A stretch of DNA of 64,000 nt from Methylophilaceae bacterium (GCA_018398995.1 CP073759.1:806001-870000), one strand, 5' to 3'; shown: positions 9,754 to 19,343, counted from the stretch's first letter. The notes: a model not told the origin generated them from the letters alone. Numbers and translations: made by a program.

Positions 9754-9851
9754 CACAAGCGCCTCCTGCACTATTTACACTTCTATTAAATTTTGCACAG
9801 AATGTTACACTATACTAGTGAACAGATTTCAATCTTAAAAGGCTCAATAAC

Positions 9852-10688
9852 GTGCATTTAATTATCTTAACAGGACTATCTGGCTCTGGTAAAAGTGTTG
9901 CACTGCGCGCATTAGAAGACAGTGGTTTTTACTGTATTGATAATTTACCAGCAACCATGTTGCCACTTATCTCACAGCATATCGAAACCAATACACATCA
10001 GAATATTGCGGTGAGTATTGATAGCCGCAGCGCTGCAATCGAAACCTTGCCTAATGCTATTGCCTTGTTAAAACAGCGTGCTCATATCGTTGATTTAATT
10101 TTCTTAGAAGCCAGCACAGAAACGCTCGTCAAACGGTTCAGCGAAACAAGACGCAAACATCCTTTAAGTGATAAAGAAACCACACTAGCTGAAAGTATTG
10201 CGCATGAACAGGATTTGCTCTCTAACTTAAGTCAGATTGCCCATCGCATTGACACCAGCAATAGCAATGCTAATGCTTTACGCAAACATGTGCGCGAACT
10301 CATCGCCCAACCATCTAATAAAATGGTACTGCTATTTAGCTCGTTTGGATTTAAGAACGGATTACCGCTTGATGCTGATTTTATCTTTGATGTACGCAGC
10401 TTGCCAAACCCACACTACGATAAAGCATTACGCTTACTAACAGGTAAAGATGCAGCTGTTGCTACTTTTTTAGAAAATACACCAATGGCAATAGAAATGT
10501 TGACGGACATTAAACAGTTTGTTGAAAAGTGGTTGTCTAGCTTTGAGCAAGATAACCGCAGTTATCTAACAATTGGTATTGGGTGCACAGGTGGTCAGCA
10601 TCGCTCAGTCTATTTTGTAGAGCAATTAAGTGCTTATTTTAAAGCCTCCCAATATAAAGTCATTATTCGACATCGAGAGTTAGACTAA
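9852..10688 (+). CDS. rapZ: RNase adapter protein RapZ (nucleotide-binding)
   Basis: A 278-residue RapZ/YvcJ-family protein. Walker A is GLSGSGKSVALRAL near the N terminus, ALEDSGFYCIDNLPATML is the family signature, and the C-terminal domain carries FDVRSLPNPHY and GIGCTGGQHRSVYFVEQL. In enterobacteria RapZ steers RNase E cleavage of GlmZ and so controls glucosamine-6-phosphate synthesis; here the role is inferred from family. The start is GTG at 9852. It lies between hpf and the PTS genes, as in other proteobacteria, but without neighbouring hprK or ptsN. Confidence 0.93.
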   Translation: MHLIILTGLSGSGKSVALRALEDSGFYCIDNLPATMLPLISQHIETNTHQNIAVSIDSRSAAIETLPNAIALLKQRAHIVDLIFLEASTETLVKRFSETRRKHPLSDKETTLAESIAHEQDLLSNLSQIAHRIDTSNSNANALRKHVRELIAQPSNKMVLLFSSFGFKNGLPLDADFIFDVRSLPNPHYDKALRLLTGKDAAVATFLENTPMAIEMLTDIKQFVEKWLSSFEQDNRSYLTIGIGCTGGQHRSVYFVEQLSAYFKASQYKVIIRHRELD

Positions 10689-10748
10689 AATAGACATGCT
10701 GGCACTCAATAAAACGTTTTACTGATTGTTTACTGATTGAAGGTTAAT

Positions 10749-11153
10749 ATGATTGGAATTTTAATTATTGCGCATGAAAGACTGGGAGAAAGTTTAATTG
10801 AGTGTGCCACGCACATGCTCGGAGAAAGGCCTAAACAGCTACATGCATTAGCAGTTAAAAGTAGTGATGAACCAGAGATATTGTTACAACAAGCGCAAGC
10901 AATTGCAGATGAGATTGATTCAGGCGATGGTGTTTTAGTGCTTTCTGACATATACGGCGGGACACCTTGTAACATTGCAACGAAGCTAGTCAGTAGCAGT
11001 CACTCGCAGGGCATTTCTGGATTAAACCTGCCCATGTTAATTGTTGCACTCAGCTATCGCAACTTGCCATTCAGCGATTGTTTAAATAAAGCAATGAATA
11101 GCGGTCAAGAAAGTGTAGTTTATTTCAATGAGAAAGGTTGTATGCCTTCATGA
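10749..11153 (+). CDS. PTS EIIA component, mannose/fructose family
   Basis: About 134 residues of the EIIA-Man fold. It begins MIGILIIAHERLGESL, where the histidine of IIAHE is the expected phosphorylation site, and contains VLVLSDIYGGTPCNIATKL. The ATG at 10749 with the upstream gaagg is preferred over a TTG at 10737. Its stop overlaps the ATG of the HPr gene (ATGA). No EIIB or EIIC gene is nearby, so it probably serves a regulatory phosphorelay rather than sugar uptake, as in other betaproteobacteria with an incomplete PTS. Confidence 0.9.
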   Translation: MIGILIIAHERLGESLIECATHMLGERPKQLHALAVKSSDEPEILLQQAQAIADEIDSGDGVLVLSDIYGGTPCNIATKLVSSSHSQGISGLNLPMLIVALSYRNLPFSDCLNKAMNSGQESVVYFNEKGCMPS

Positions 11154-11419
11154 TAAAAGAAAATGTTGAAATTATTAACGAGCTAGGACTGCATGCTAGA
11201 GCCTCTACTAAGCTCACACAAATAGCAAGTGGGTTTTCAAGCGAGATTGCCATTACGCGCAACGGAAAACGCGTCAATGCAAAAAGCATTATGGGCGTCA
11301 TGATGTTAGCCGCGGCAAAAGGTTCTGTCATCGAAATAGAAGCGAATGGCCCCGATGAAGTAAAAGCGATTAACGCACTGAAGGCGCTCATCAATAATTA
11401 CTTTGATGAGAGCGAATAA
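11150..11419 (+). CDS. ptsH: Phosphocarrier protein HPr
   Basis: 89 residues. His15 in ELGLHARAST is the site phosphorylated by enzyme I, and the Ser46 region NAKSIMGVMML, the target of HPr kinase, is kept. The start at 11150 overlaps the stop of the EIIA gene (ATGA), and the next gene, enzyme I, starts one base after the HPr stop. Keeping the Ser46 motif is notable because hprK is missing from its usual nearby position. Confidence 0.95.
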   Translation: MIKENVEIINELGLHARASTKLTQIASGFSSEIAITRNGKRVNAKSIMGVMMLAAAKGSVIEIEANGPDEVKAINALKALINNYFDESE

Positions 11420-13150
11420 TTGTCGAGTTTTAGCTTACATGGCGTAGCTGTTTCGCAAGGCATTACCATTGGTAAAGCCCATTTAATCTCTAACGCCCTG
11501 TTGGAGGTTGCACATTATCAGCTTCCCAAAAAGCGTATTGCGGCTGAAGTAAAACGATTTACTGAAGCCATCGACACAGTTAAGCAAGATCTAGAAACAA
11601 TCCGCCAAGAATTGCCATTACTGGGAGACTTAGGCGCTTTTATTAATACCCATCTTGCCATCTTGTCCGATAAATCGTTTTTGGACGGCGCCAAAAAAAT
11701 GATTCGTCAAGAACAATGTAATGCAGAGTGGGCTATTAAATTGCAGCTAGATAACATCATCGAGCAGTTTGATGCATTTACTGATGAATATTTACGCGAA
11801 CGCAAACAAGATATTATTCAAGTTGTAGAGCGGGTGATTAAAGCATTGCTAGGACACCCAAACGCACAATTGAGTGACGGCGTTAAAAAAAGTAATGATA
11901 AAGATATTATCTTGGTCGCGCATGACATCTCCCCTGCCGATGCCATTCAGTTTAAAAAAAACCAATTTTCTGGCTTTATTACTGATGTCGGCGGCGTCAC
12001 ATCTCATACCGCGATTTTAGCAAGAAGTCTGAATATTCCATCCATTGTTGCTTTAAAAAAAGCACGCGATTTAATCAGCGAAGGCGAAATCATTATTGTT
12101 GATGGTAGCCAAGGCGTTGTCATCGTCAATCCTAGCAAAGAAATTCTTCAACAATACACATTACGCCAGCGCCAATGGGAATTAGAACAACAAAAACTGT
12201 TGTTAATTAAATCAACTGTTTCCAAAACCATTGACGGCACTCCCATCGCCTTATTTGCCAACATTGAAAGTCCTGAAGGGATGGATGCCATTCATGCATC
12301 AGGTGCAACAGGTATTGGTTTATTCCGCACCGAGTTTTTGTTTATGAATCGGGTAGAACCACCAGATGAAGAGGAGCAGTTTGTCGCTTATAAAACGGTT
12401 GCTCAAGCGATGAAAAAAGCACCGGTGATTATCCGTACACTTGATCTTGGCGCTGACAAACAAGTGAATCTCCATAATATAGAAACATCCAATACTGCAT
12501 TAGGTTTGCGTGCGGTTAGACTTTGTTTAACAGAACCACACATTTTTCATACCCAATTTCGCGCATTGTTGCGCGCATCGCATTATGGCAATATCAAAAT
12601 ACTGATTCCCATGCTGACTTCATTGGCCGAATTGCGACAAACTAAATTATTATTAGCACATGCTAAACAATCGCTAGAAAAAGAGAATATTCCATTCAAT
12701 AACAATATTGAACTTGGTGGCATGATAGAAGTACCAGCCGCAGCCATTAACGCCAACGCATTTGCGCGTGAATTAGATTTTCTTTCAATAGGCACCAACG
12801 ATCTCACACAATATACACTTGCTGTTGATCGCACTGACAGTACAGTTGCGCATTTATATAATTCGCTCCATCCTTCTGTGTTGCATTTAATTGCCCATAC
12901 GATTATGGCTGGCGCTAAATTTGATAAAACTGTTTCTGTTTGCGGAGAAATGGCAGGTGATATGCAATTAACCAAATTATTGCTCGGCATGGGGCTACGC
13001 CAATTTTCTATGCATCCAAGCCAAGTGTTAAGCGTAAAGCAAAAAATTTTACAGAGCAATCTGAATAAAATAACCAAAGCTGTGAACAGAATCCTTAAAA
13101 TGGAAGATGTTGCAAAAACAGAATTACACGTTAACAAACTGAATCACTAA
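11420..13150 (+). CDS. ptsI: Phosphoenolpyruvate-protein phosphotransferase (enzyme I)
   Basis: 576 residues with the three enzyme I parts: the HPr-binding N domain, the phosphohistidine swivel domain with DVGGVTSHTAILARSL (His196 is the expected active site), and the PEP-binding TIM barrel with GIGLFRTEFLFMNR, TLDLGADKQ, SIGTNDLTQYTLAVDR and VCGEMAGD. It passes phosphate from PEP to HPr. The start is a TTG immediately after the HPr stop, so translation is very likely coupled. No GAF domain is present, so it is not the PtsP form. Confidence 0.94.
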   Translation: MSSFSLHGVAVSQGITIGKAHLISNALLEVAHYQLPKKRIAAEVKRFTEAIDTVKQDLETIRQELPLLGDLGAFINTHLAILSDKSFLDGAKKMIRQEQCNAEWAIKLQLDNIIEQFDAFTDEYLRERKQDIIQVVERVIKALLGHPNAQLSDGVKKSNDKDIILVAHDISPADAIQFKKNQFSGFITDVGGVTSHTAILARSLNIPSIVALKKARDLISEGEIIIVDGSQGVVIVNPSKEILQQYTLRQRQWELEQQKLLLIKSTVSKTIDGTPIALFANIESPEGMDAIHASGATGIGLFRTEFLFMNRVEPPDEEEQFVAYKTVAQAMKKAPVIIRTLDLGADKQVNLHNIETSNTALGLRAVRLCLTEPHIFHTQFRALLRASHYGNIKILIPMLTSLAELRQTKLLLAHAKQSLEKENIPFNNNIELGGMIEVPAAAINANAFARELDFLSIGTNDLTQYTLAVDRTDSTVAHLYNSLHPSVLHLIAHTIMAGAKFDKTVSVCGEMAGDMQLTKLLLGMGLRQFSMHPSQVLSVKQKILQSNLNKITKAVNRILKMEDVAKTELHVNKLNH

Positions 13151-13177
13151 CACAAGATTAAAACGCAGGAGCACAAC

Positions 13178-13522
13178 ATGGCCACAGAAATTATAGTCCC
13201 CAGCAATGATGATAAAAATATCGCCACCATGACGCATCTAGCTGGCACTGTGTTTTCATTTGTTCCAGCACTGATCGTGTGGATATTAAAAAAGAGCGAT
13301 AGCGCTTTTATTGCAGATCAATCCAAAGAAGCGCTTAACTTTCAAATAACCATTGCGATTGCCATGTTTGTATGTGGCTCAATTTTATCTTGGGTACTCA
13401 TCGGCATTATGCTGATCCCCATCATTTGGCTTGCCAATATTGTTTTTTGTATTATTGCCGCCATCTCTACGAGTAAGGGTGAAACCTATCGTTATCCATT
13501 TTGTCTACGCTTAATCAATTAA
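13178..13522 (+). CDS. DUF4870 (Tic20-like) small membrane protein
   Basis: 114 residues with three hydrophobic segments: around LAGTVFSFVPALIVWIL, IAIAMFVCGSILSWVLIGI and LIPIIWLANIVFCIIAAI. The pattern HLAG..F.F.PALIVWILKK followed by DQSKEALNFQITI is typical of DUF4870 proteins, whose function is unknown. A ribosome site (gcagga) precedes the ATG. It lies between enzyme I and oligopeptidase A on the same strand. Confidence 0.85.
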   Translation: MATEIIVPSNDDKNIATMTHLAGTVFSFVPALIVWILKKSDSAFIADQSKEALNFQITIAIAMFVCGSILSWVLIGIMLIPIIWLANIVFCIIAAISTSKGETYRYPFCLRLIN

Positions 13523-13544
13523 GCCACTTTTTGAAGGAACCACT

Positions 13545-15575
13545 TTGTCATCAAATCCACTACTCCACTTTTCTGGACTACCTAAATTTAATGAAATAAA
13601 ACCAGCGCATATCAATCCTGCTATTGACAGCTTGATTGCTGAAGGTCGTGCCTTGGTTGAACAATTAGCAACCAGCCAAGAAACGCCAACATGGGAAAAT
13701 TTTGCACTAAAGTTAGAAGATCATAGTGAAAAGCTAGGGCGCGCTTGGAGCCAAGTGGGTCATATGAATGCAGTCGTGAATAGCCCTGAATTGCGCGAGG
13801 CTTATAATGAAAGTTTGCAGAAGTTAACTGATTTTGGGAGTGACTTAGCGCAAGATGAACGCTTATATGCAAAATTTAAAGCCATTCAATCTAGTGCAGA
13901 TTTCAAGCAACTGAGTCCAACGCAACAAACCATTATCAATCACGAGGTGCGCGACTTTAAACTAGGTGGTGCAGAATTACCCGCCAAGCAAAAAGCGCGT
14001 TTCAAAGCCATCAGCGAAGCGCTATCAAAACTAAGTAGTAAGTTTGAAGAAAACATCATGGATAACACCAATGATTTCACACACCTAATTACTGACGTGA
14101 ATGACTTAGCAGGCCTTCCTGCGGATGCCATCGAAGCTGCTGCTGAAGCCGCAACAGTAGCTGGTAAAACAGGTTATTTATTTAGCCTGCATTTCCCTTC
14201 TTATTTACCTGTCATGCAATATGCAGAAAATCGCCAACTACGCGAAATACTCTATCGCGCTTATGCCACACGCGCATCTGAGTTGAGTAAACCAGAATGG
14301 GATAACACACCTTTAATTAGCGATATTCTTAAGTTGAAAAAAGAAGAAGCCAACCTACTTGGCTTCAATAATTACGCTGAATTGTCTTTAGCCACTAAAA
14401 TGGCAGATACACCCGCGCAAGTATCTGAATTTTTATATACCCTCGCTCAACGCGCTAAACCCTATGCAGAACGCGATATGGAAGAGTTATTAGCATATGC
14501 AGACAAACTAGGCTTAACCGATATGCAAGCTTGGGATGTTGGTTTTGTGAGCGAACAATTACGCCAAGAAAAATATGCTTTTTCTGACCAAGAAGTAAAA
14601 CAATACTTTCCAGAAGAAAAAGTGCTGGCCGGTTTATTTAAAGTCACCGAAACTATTTTTGGCGTACATGTACGCAAATCCGAAGCGCCTGTTTGGCATC
14701 AGGATGCCAGCTTTTACGAAATTAGCGATCATGCCAATAACCCCATTGCCTACTTTTATCTAGATTTATACGCACGCCAAAACAAACGCGGCGGCGCTTG
14801 GATGGATGAATGCATTACCCGTCGCAAAAAAGCCACTGGCCTCGAATTGCCTGTGGCTTATCTCACTTGCAACTTCTCGGCACCAGTTGGTAATAAACCT
14901 GCTCTGTTTACGCATGACGAAGTCACCACCATGTTCCATGAATTTGGCCACGGCTTGCATCACATGCTCACGCAAGTGGAAGAATATGGCGTTTCCGGCA
15001 TCAAAGGCGTCGAATGGGATGCGGTGGAATTACCGAGCCAATTTATGGAAAACTTTTGCTGGGAATGGGAAGTGCTACGCAATATGACGGCACACGTTGA
15101 TACAGGCGCCCAACTACCACGCGAATTATTCGACAAAATGATTGCAGCTAAAAACTTTCAAGCGGGTATGCAAACCGTCCGCCAAATCGAGTTTTCACTA
15201 TTTGACATGCGCCTACATGGTGACTTTGATCCAAATGGCAAATTAACCGCATTAGATGTGATTGATCAGGTGCGTGACGAAGTTGCTGTACTACGCCCAC
15301 CCAAATGGAATCGCTTTCCTAATAGCTTTAGCCATATTTTTGCAGGCGGTTACGCCGCAGGGTATTACAGCTACAAATGGGCAGAAGTCTTATCTGCCGA
15401 TGCCTATAGTTTGTTTGAAGAGTTAGGTGTGCTTTCAGACGAAGCTGGCAGTCGCTTTAAAAATGAAGTATTAGCTAAAGGCGGCTCTAGACCTGCGATG
15501 GAATCGTTTTTGGCGTTTAGGGGGAGAGAGCCTAGTATGGATGCTTTGTTGAGGCATAATGGGATGGGTGATTAA
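13545..15575 (+). CDS. prlC: Oligopeptidase A (M3 family zinc metallopeptidase)
   Basis: 676 residues, the usual length of OpdA/PrlC. The zinc-binding motif is in TMFHEFGHGLHHML (HExxH), and the downstream glutamate lies in EWDAVELPSQFMENFCWE. It is a cytosolic enzyme that degrades signal peptides and other oligopeptides. The start is TTG at 13545, after gaagga; the first residues SSNPLLHFSGLPKFNEIKP match the family's N terminus, so no upstream start is needed. Confidence 0.95.
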   Translation: MSSNPLLHFSGLPKFNEIKPAHINPAIDSLIAEGRALVEQLATSQETPTWENFALKLEDHSEKLGRAWSQVGHMNAVVNSPELREAYNESLQKLTDFGSDLAQDERLYAKFKAIQSSADFKQLSPTQQTIINHEVRDFKLGGAELPAKQKARFKAISEALSKLSSKFEENIMDNTNDFTHLITDVNDLAGLPADAIEAAAEAATVAGKTGYLFSLHFPSYLPVMQYAENRQLREILYRAYATRASELSKPEWDNTPLISDILKLKKEEANLLGFNNYAELSLATKMADTPAQVSEFLYTLAQRAKPYAERDMEELLAYADKLGLTDMQAWDVGFVSEQLRQEKYAFSDQEVKQYFPEEKVLAGLFKVTETIFGVHVRKSEAPVWHQDASFYEISDHANNPIAYFYLDLYARQNKRGGAWMDECITRRKKATGLELPVAYLTCNFSAPVGNKPALFTHDEVTTMFHEFGHGLHHMLTQVEEYGVSGIKGVEWDAVELPSQFMENFCWEWEVLRNMTAHVDTGAQLPRELFDKMIAAKNFQAGMQTVRQIEFSLFDMRLHGDFDPNGKLTALDVIDQVRDEVAVLRPPKWNRFPNSFSHIFAGGYAAGYYSYKWAEVLSADAYSLFEELGVLSDEAGSRFKNEVLAKGGSRPAMESFLAFRGREPSMDALLRHNGMGD

Positions 15576-15744
15576 TTTTTTCATGGTCGGCTAAGCTTGG
15601 ATACAATCTAATAAATATAAAATAGCCAGCATAAAAAGGTTTAGTTGTTGATTTAATAATGATAATAATTTCTTTAAACACGATAAGATCCAGTCCTGAT
15701 AAATTATTAGTCTCTTTTTTGACCTCCACTTTACATTGGTCATC

Positions 15745-16194
15745 ATGAACGAGGAAGATCGAACATCGGCAATCGGCCTCGCACGTTACTCCGGTGAGTA
15801 CTACGATGCGGCTATTACTGCAGACAATGTAATCGGCAATCGAAAGGGCTACGAGGTTGTCGCCCCCGCGCCAGTAATGTTTTTAATCGCTCATGCGATC
15901 GAATTTGTGTTGAAGGCATATCTGAGATGGAAAGGTGTAGATCTAGGGTACTTGAAAAAGGTGGGGCACAATCTAGATAACTGCTGGTACGCGGCGTGCG
16001 AATATGTTGTTACTGAGCATGTGTGCCTTTCGGAGGAAGAGCTTGTTATCCTAGGCTTAATAAGCGATCTCCATAGCTCAACAGAGCTCAGATACATCCA
16101 AACTGGCTACAAGCAGTTTCCCGTTTTCGGACCATTGCAACAGATGTCGACCAAAGCGCTCGACAACGTTTGCCCGTTGGTGGGGTTCAAATAG
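15745..16194 (+). CDS. HEPN-like domain protein, probably acquired
   Basis: About 149 residues. The helical pattern YYDAAITADN, then PVMFLIAHAIEFVLKAYLRW, then LKKVGHNLDNCW resembles HEPN-domain proteins (putative RNases or nucleotide-binding partners), but no RxxxxH-type catalytic motif can be identified with confidence. Codon use and base composition look more GC-rich than the genes on either side, and a long perfect palindrome follows downstream, both consistent with horizontal gain. The ATG at 15745 is preferred over the TTG at 15736. No MNT or other partner gene is adjacent. Confidence 0.6.
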   Translation: MNEEDRTSAIGLARYSGEYYDAAITADNVIGNRKGYEVVAPAPVMFLIAHAIEFVLKAYLRWKGVDLGYLKKVGHNLDNCWYAACEYVVTEHVCLSEEELVILGLISDLHSSTELRYIQTGYKQFPVFGPLQQMSTKALDNVCPLVGFK

Positions 16195-16350
16195 AGATGC
16201 TTAATCCATCTATCAAACGGGATACCACCTCTCGTATGGAACAATAGATGACGTAAGACAATTAAGTCTAAAAAAGCAGAGTTCATAGAACGGATTCGAT
16301 TACGGTGCGCACGATTTATCTCATTTAAGCAACCTTCCTTTTCGCCTTTA

Positions 16351-16394
16351 GGCTAGTTACTTTCTTTTGGATAAGCAAAAGAAAGTAACTAGCC
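16351..16394. repeat. Perfect 19-bp palindrome (REP-like)
   Basis: The arm ggctagttactttcttttg (16351-16369) is followed by the six-base loop gataag and then its exact reverse complement (16376-16394). A second small hairpin, gtcggg/cccgac, follows at 16395-16411. Palindromes built on ttactttcttttg and caaaagaaagtaa are familiar as dispersed intergenic repeats in other proteobacteria. There is no T-run, so it is not a classic terminator. Confidence 0.85.
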
Positions 16395-16481
16395 GTCGGG
16401 CTACCCCCGACTTGGTCAACAATGAACTAAACTCCATCCTAAATCATGATATTGTTCAATCTAAACATTTAATGAGTTCAC

Positions 16482-17066
16482 ATGCACCGTCCAACCAAAG
16501 AAGAAATTAGATCACTCCCTATGTATGAAGGGCTTAATCTTATTGACATTCACATTGTGGAAACTGAACAAGATGCGGCTGAAGCATTAGCTGTTTTAAA
16601 CCATGCAACCAAGCTTGGTTTCGATACGGAAACGAAACCGACTTTTCGTCAAGGTGAGGCGAGTCCTGGTCCGACTTTAATCCAACTTGCAACTGCATCT
16701 AAAGCCTTTTTATTTCCTGTGCGCTTTCCTGCGGCTGTTGCTTCCGCTCATGCTTTATTAAGTAACGCGAATATTATAAAAGTGGGGTTTGGGATTCGTG
16801 ATGATATTAAGGAGCTGCGCAATAAGCTGGCAATTGAGATAATAAATACGCAAGATTTATCAATTGAATTAAAGCATCTAGTTGATGAGAAAAATACTAT
16901 TGGAGTGAGGTCAGCGGTGGCGATGGTGCTTAAATTGCGATTAACTAAAGGTGCGCAAACATCCAATTGGGGAGCGTATCCGCTACAAAAACATCAGATA
17001 CAATATGCAGCAAATGATGCGCATGCGGCCATTTGTGTGGCTAACGCATTAGATAACATTCGATAA
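16482..17066 (+). CDS. 3'-5' exonuclease of the DEDDy / RNase D-like family
   Basis: 194 residues forming one exonuclease domain: motif I LGFDTETKPTF (DxE), a motif II region around IIKVGFGIRDDIKEL, and motif III IQYAANDAHAAICV (YxxxD). There is no HRDC domain, so it is not full-length RNase D; it resembles the WRN-exonuclease-like single-domain proteins. Substrate (RNA or DNA) cannot be told. It precedes xth on the same strand with a 94-base gap. Confidence 0.85.
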   Translation: MHRPTKEEIRSLPMYEGLNLIDIHIVETEQDAAEALAVLNHATKLGFDTETKPTFRQGEASPGPTLIQLATASKAFLFPVRFPAAVASAHALLSNANIIKVGFGIRDDIKELRNKLAIEIINTQDLSIELKHLVDEKNTIGVRSAVAMVLKLRLTKGAQTSNWGAYPLQKHQIQYAANDAHAAICVANALDNIR

Positions 17067-17160
17067 GCATCATCGCAGCTTAATCTCACAAGCGCATTTT
17101 GACCATTAAACAGGCGCGTGATAAAGTGAGTGCCATTCAAATTCAATTAGATCCCTATTC

Positions 17161-17928
17161 ATGAAATTAGCCACTTGGAACGTCAATTCTTTAAATGTGC
17201 GTTTGCCACATGTTTTAGATTGGTTAGCAGAAAATCCAATTGACGTGTTGTGTTTACAAGAAACCAAGCAGGAAGATGCTAAGTTTCCTTATGCTGATTT
17301 ACAAAATGCTGGTTACCATGCGATTCATAATGGGCAAAAAACCTACAATGGGGTAGCAATTTTAAGCACACACGAAATGACGGATGTCATGCATGGCATT
17401 GCTGGCTTTGAAGATGAGCAAAAGCGTGTTATCTCGGCAACAATCAACGGCGTTCGCGTTATTTGTGTGTATGTGGTGAATGGTCAAGCGGTTGAATCAG
17501 AAAAGTATGATTATAAAATGCGTTGGTTAACAGCGCTGAGGCACTGGCTTAACGATGAGTTGAAGAAATATCCCAAGCTGGTGATATTGGGCGATTACAA
17601 TATTGCGCCGGATGATAGAGATTGTCATGATCCTGTTGCATGGGAAGGCAATATTCTGGTGAGCCCACAAGAGCGTGATGCATTTGAAGCATTGCTTGCA
17701 CTAGGGCTACATGACAGCTTTAGATTATTTGAAGCTGGCGATGGTCATTTTAGTTGGTGGGATTATCGCATGATGGGCTTTAGGCGTAATCACGGGATGC
17801 GCATTGACCATATTTTGGTCAGTGATGCACTGAAAGACAAGTGTGTTTCTTGCATCATTGATAAAGCACCAAGAAAGCTGGAGCGTCCAAGCGACCATAC
17901 GCCCGTTGTACTTGAAGTTAGCGACTAA
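17161..17928 (+). CDS. xth: Exodeoxyribonuclease III
   Basis: 255-residue exonuclease-endonuclease-phosphatase fold enzyme for base excision repair. The conserved blocks are LATWNVNSLNVRLPHVLDWL, LCLQETKQED (metal-binding Glu), VILGDYNIAPDDRD (Asp, Asn) and ERPSDHTPVVLE (the catalytic Asp-His). Length is typical of ExoIII. It is convergent with the NtrX-like regulator, with only 10 bases between their 3' ends. Confidence 0.95.
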   Translation: MKLATWNVNSLNVRLPHVLDWLAENPIDVLCLQETKQEDAKFPYADLQNAGYHAIHNGQKTYNGVAILSTHEMTDVMHGIAGFEDEQKRVISATINGVRVICVYVVNGQAVESEKYDYKMRWLTALRHWLNDELKKYPKLVILGDYNIAPDDRDCHDPVAWEGNILVSPQERDAFEALLALGLHDSFRLFEAGDGHFSWWDYRMMGFRRNHGMRIDHILVSDALKDKCVSCIIDKAPRKLERPSDHTPVVLEVSD

Positions 17929-17938
17929 AACAGACTGT

Positions 17939-19201
17939 CTAATTACCTTTAATACTCACGCCCAGCTGCTTTAATTTGCGATATAAGTGGGTGCGCTCTA
18001 AACCTGAAATTTCTGCTAGCTTGCTCATGTTGTTATTAATTAATTTCATGTGATATTTAAAGTAATAACGCTCAAACTCATCTCGCGCCTCACGCAACGG
18101 TTGGGTTAACTCAATCGGCAACACAATATCAACAGCCTCTGTCACACCAGAAAATTGTTCTAATACACGCGATACATCATCTAGGGTAATTTTTTCACCT
18201 AAGCTCGTCAGCATTAAATTTTGCACCACCGCTTCCAGCTGTTTCAAATCACCTACCCACTCTGTATTTCGAAGCGCATTGAGTGCTGCAACATCAAAAT
18301 CTTTATACGTAATACCAGAAGACTCCGACAATAATGCCGTCATCGAGAGTACAAGCTCGGGAATGTCTTCTCGATGATCATTCAAACAAGGCACTTTTAA
18401 ATTGGTATTAGAAAGTAACTGCAGTAATGACTGTTCGACAGCACCACTTTCTACCAGCTGCGCCAAGCCATACACGCTAGCACACACTATCCTTGTTTGG
18501 TATTTACTTGCATTTGATAATAATAGATTCAACCCTTTTTGCTCGGTTTTGCTGAGTGCCGTTAACTCTTCAATAAAGATAACACCTTCACGCGCCTGCT
18601 CTAAAATTTCTAGCGGTGCACTTGCTAGCTTTTCATACTCGCTCAATGCCACCCATGGCGTGCCTGCTGTATGCAAGAAGTGAGCGCAAAGTTCAATGCT
18701 GCCACCTTTTTTACCAATTAATAATAATGGCGTTTGCGTACGCGATATTTGCTCTAATCGTTGTTTTAACTCATGCATTAATTGGCCTTTGCCTAGACTA
18801 ACCAAATTCATCTTTGTTTTAGGTAGGCTATCCGCGTGTAACAATGCAGAATTGACTGTTTTCAATAACTTTTGTAATGCAATTGGTTTTTCTAAAAAGT
18901 CAAAAGCACCAATTCTCGTTGCTTCTACTGCAGTATCAATGGTGCCATGTCCCGACATCATGACCACTGGCATATTTAACAGGCCCGCATTGCCCCACTC
19001 TTTGAGCAAACTAATCCCGTCGCAATCTGGCATCCAAATATCTAGCAATACCAAATCAGGTCTTGCCGACAAGCGCAGTTCACGCGCAACTTGTGCATTT
19101 TCTGCAGTGACGACCCGATGTCCTTCATCTTGTAAAATATCACTCAACAGCTCGCGAATGCCAACCTCATCGTCTACAACCATGATATTTCTTGATGCCA
19201 T
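17939..19201 (-). CDS. NtrX-like response regulator with degenerate AAA+ domain
   Basis: 420 residues: a receiver domain (acidic VVDDE, phospho-acceptor in LVLLDIWMPDCDG, Lys in DFLEKPI), a central region aligned with sigma-54 activator AAA+ domains, and a C-terminal Fis-type helix-turn-helix (LAEISGLERTHLYRKLKQLG). In the central region the Walker A site reads LLLIGKKGGSIEL, Walker B reads GVIFIEELTAL, and no GAFTGA loop is present, so ATP hydrolysis and sigma-54 remodelling look lost. It is paired with the histidine kinase encoded next to it, and may act as a conventional repressor or activator. Confidence 0.85.
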   Translation of the reverse strand: MASRNIMVVDDEVGIRELLSDILQDEGHRVVTAENAQVARELRLSARPDLVLLDIWMPDCDGISLLKEWGNAGLLNMPVVMMSGHGTIDTAVEATRIGAFDFLEKPIALQKLLKTVNSALLHADSLPKTKMNLVSLGKGQLMHELKQRLEQISRTQTPLLLIGKKGGSIELCAHFLHTAGTPWVALSEYEKLASAPLEILEQAREGVIFIEELTALSKTEQKGLNLLLSNASKYQTRIVCASVYGLAQLVESGAVEQSLLQLLSNTNLKVPCLNDHREDIPELVLSMTALLSESSGITYKDFDVAALNALRNTEWVGDLKQLEAVVQNLMLTSLGEKITLDDVSRVLEQFSGVTEAVDIVLPIELTQPLREARDEFERYYFKYHMKLINNNMSKLAEISGLERTHLYRKLKQLGVSIKGN

Positions 19202-19343
19202 ATTGATACTACCTTCTCTCTTAACGATTATGTACTACTATTCATCATTGTTATTCTACATTTAATACAAGATTTAATGCATACCACTTAAATCATCTTT
19301 CCAACCATCTGTTGTTTTGCCTATTTCTCAGCTTCTACTCAAC

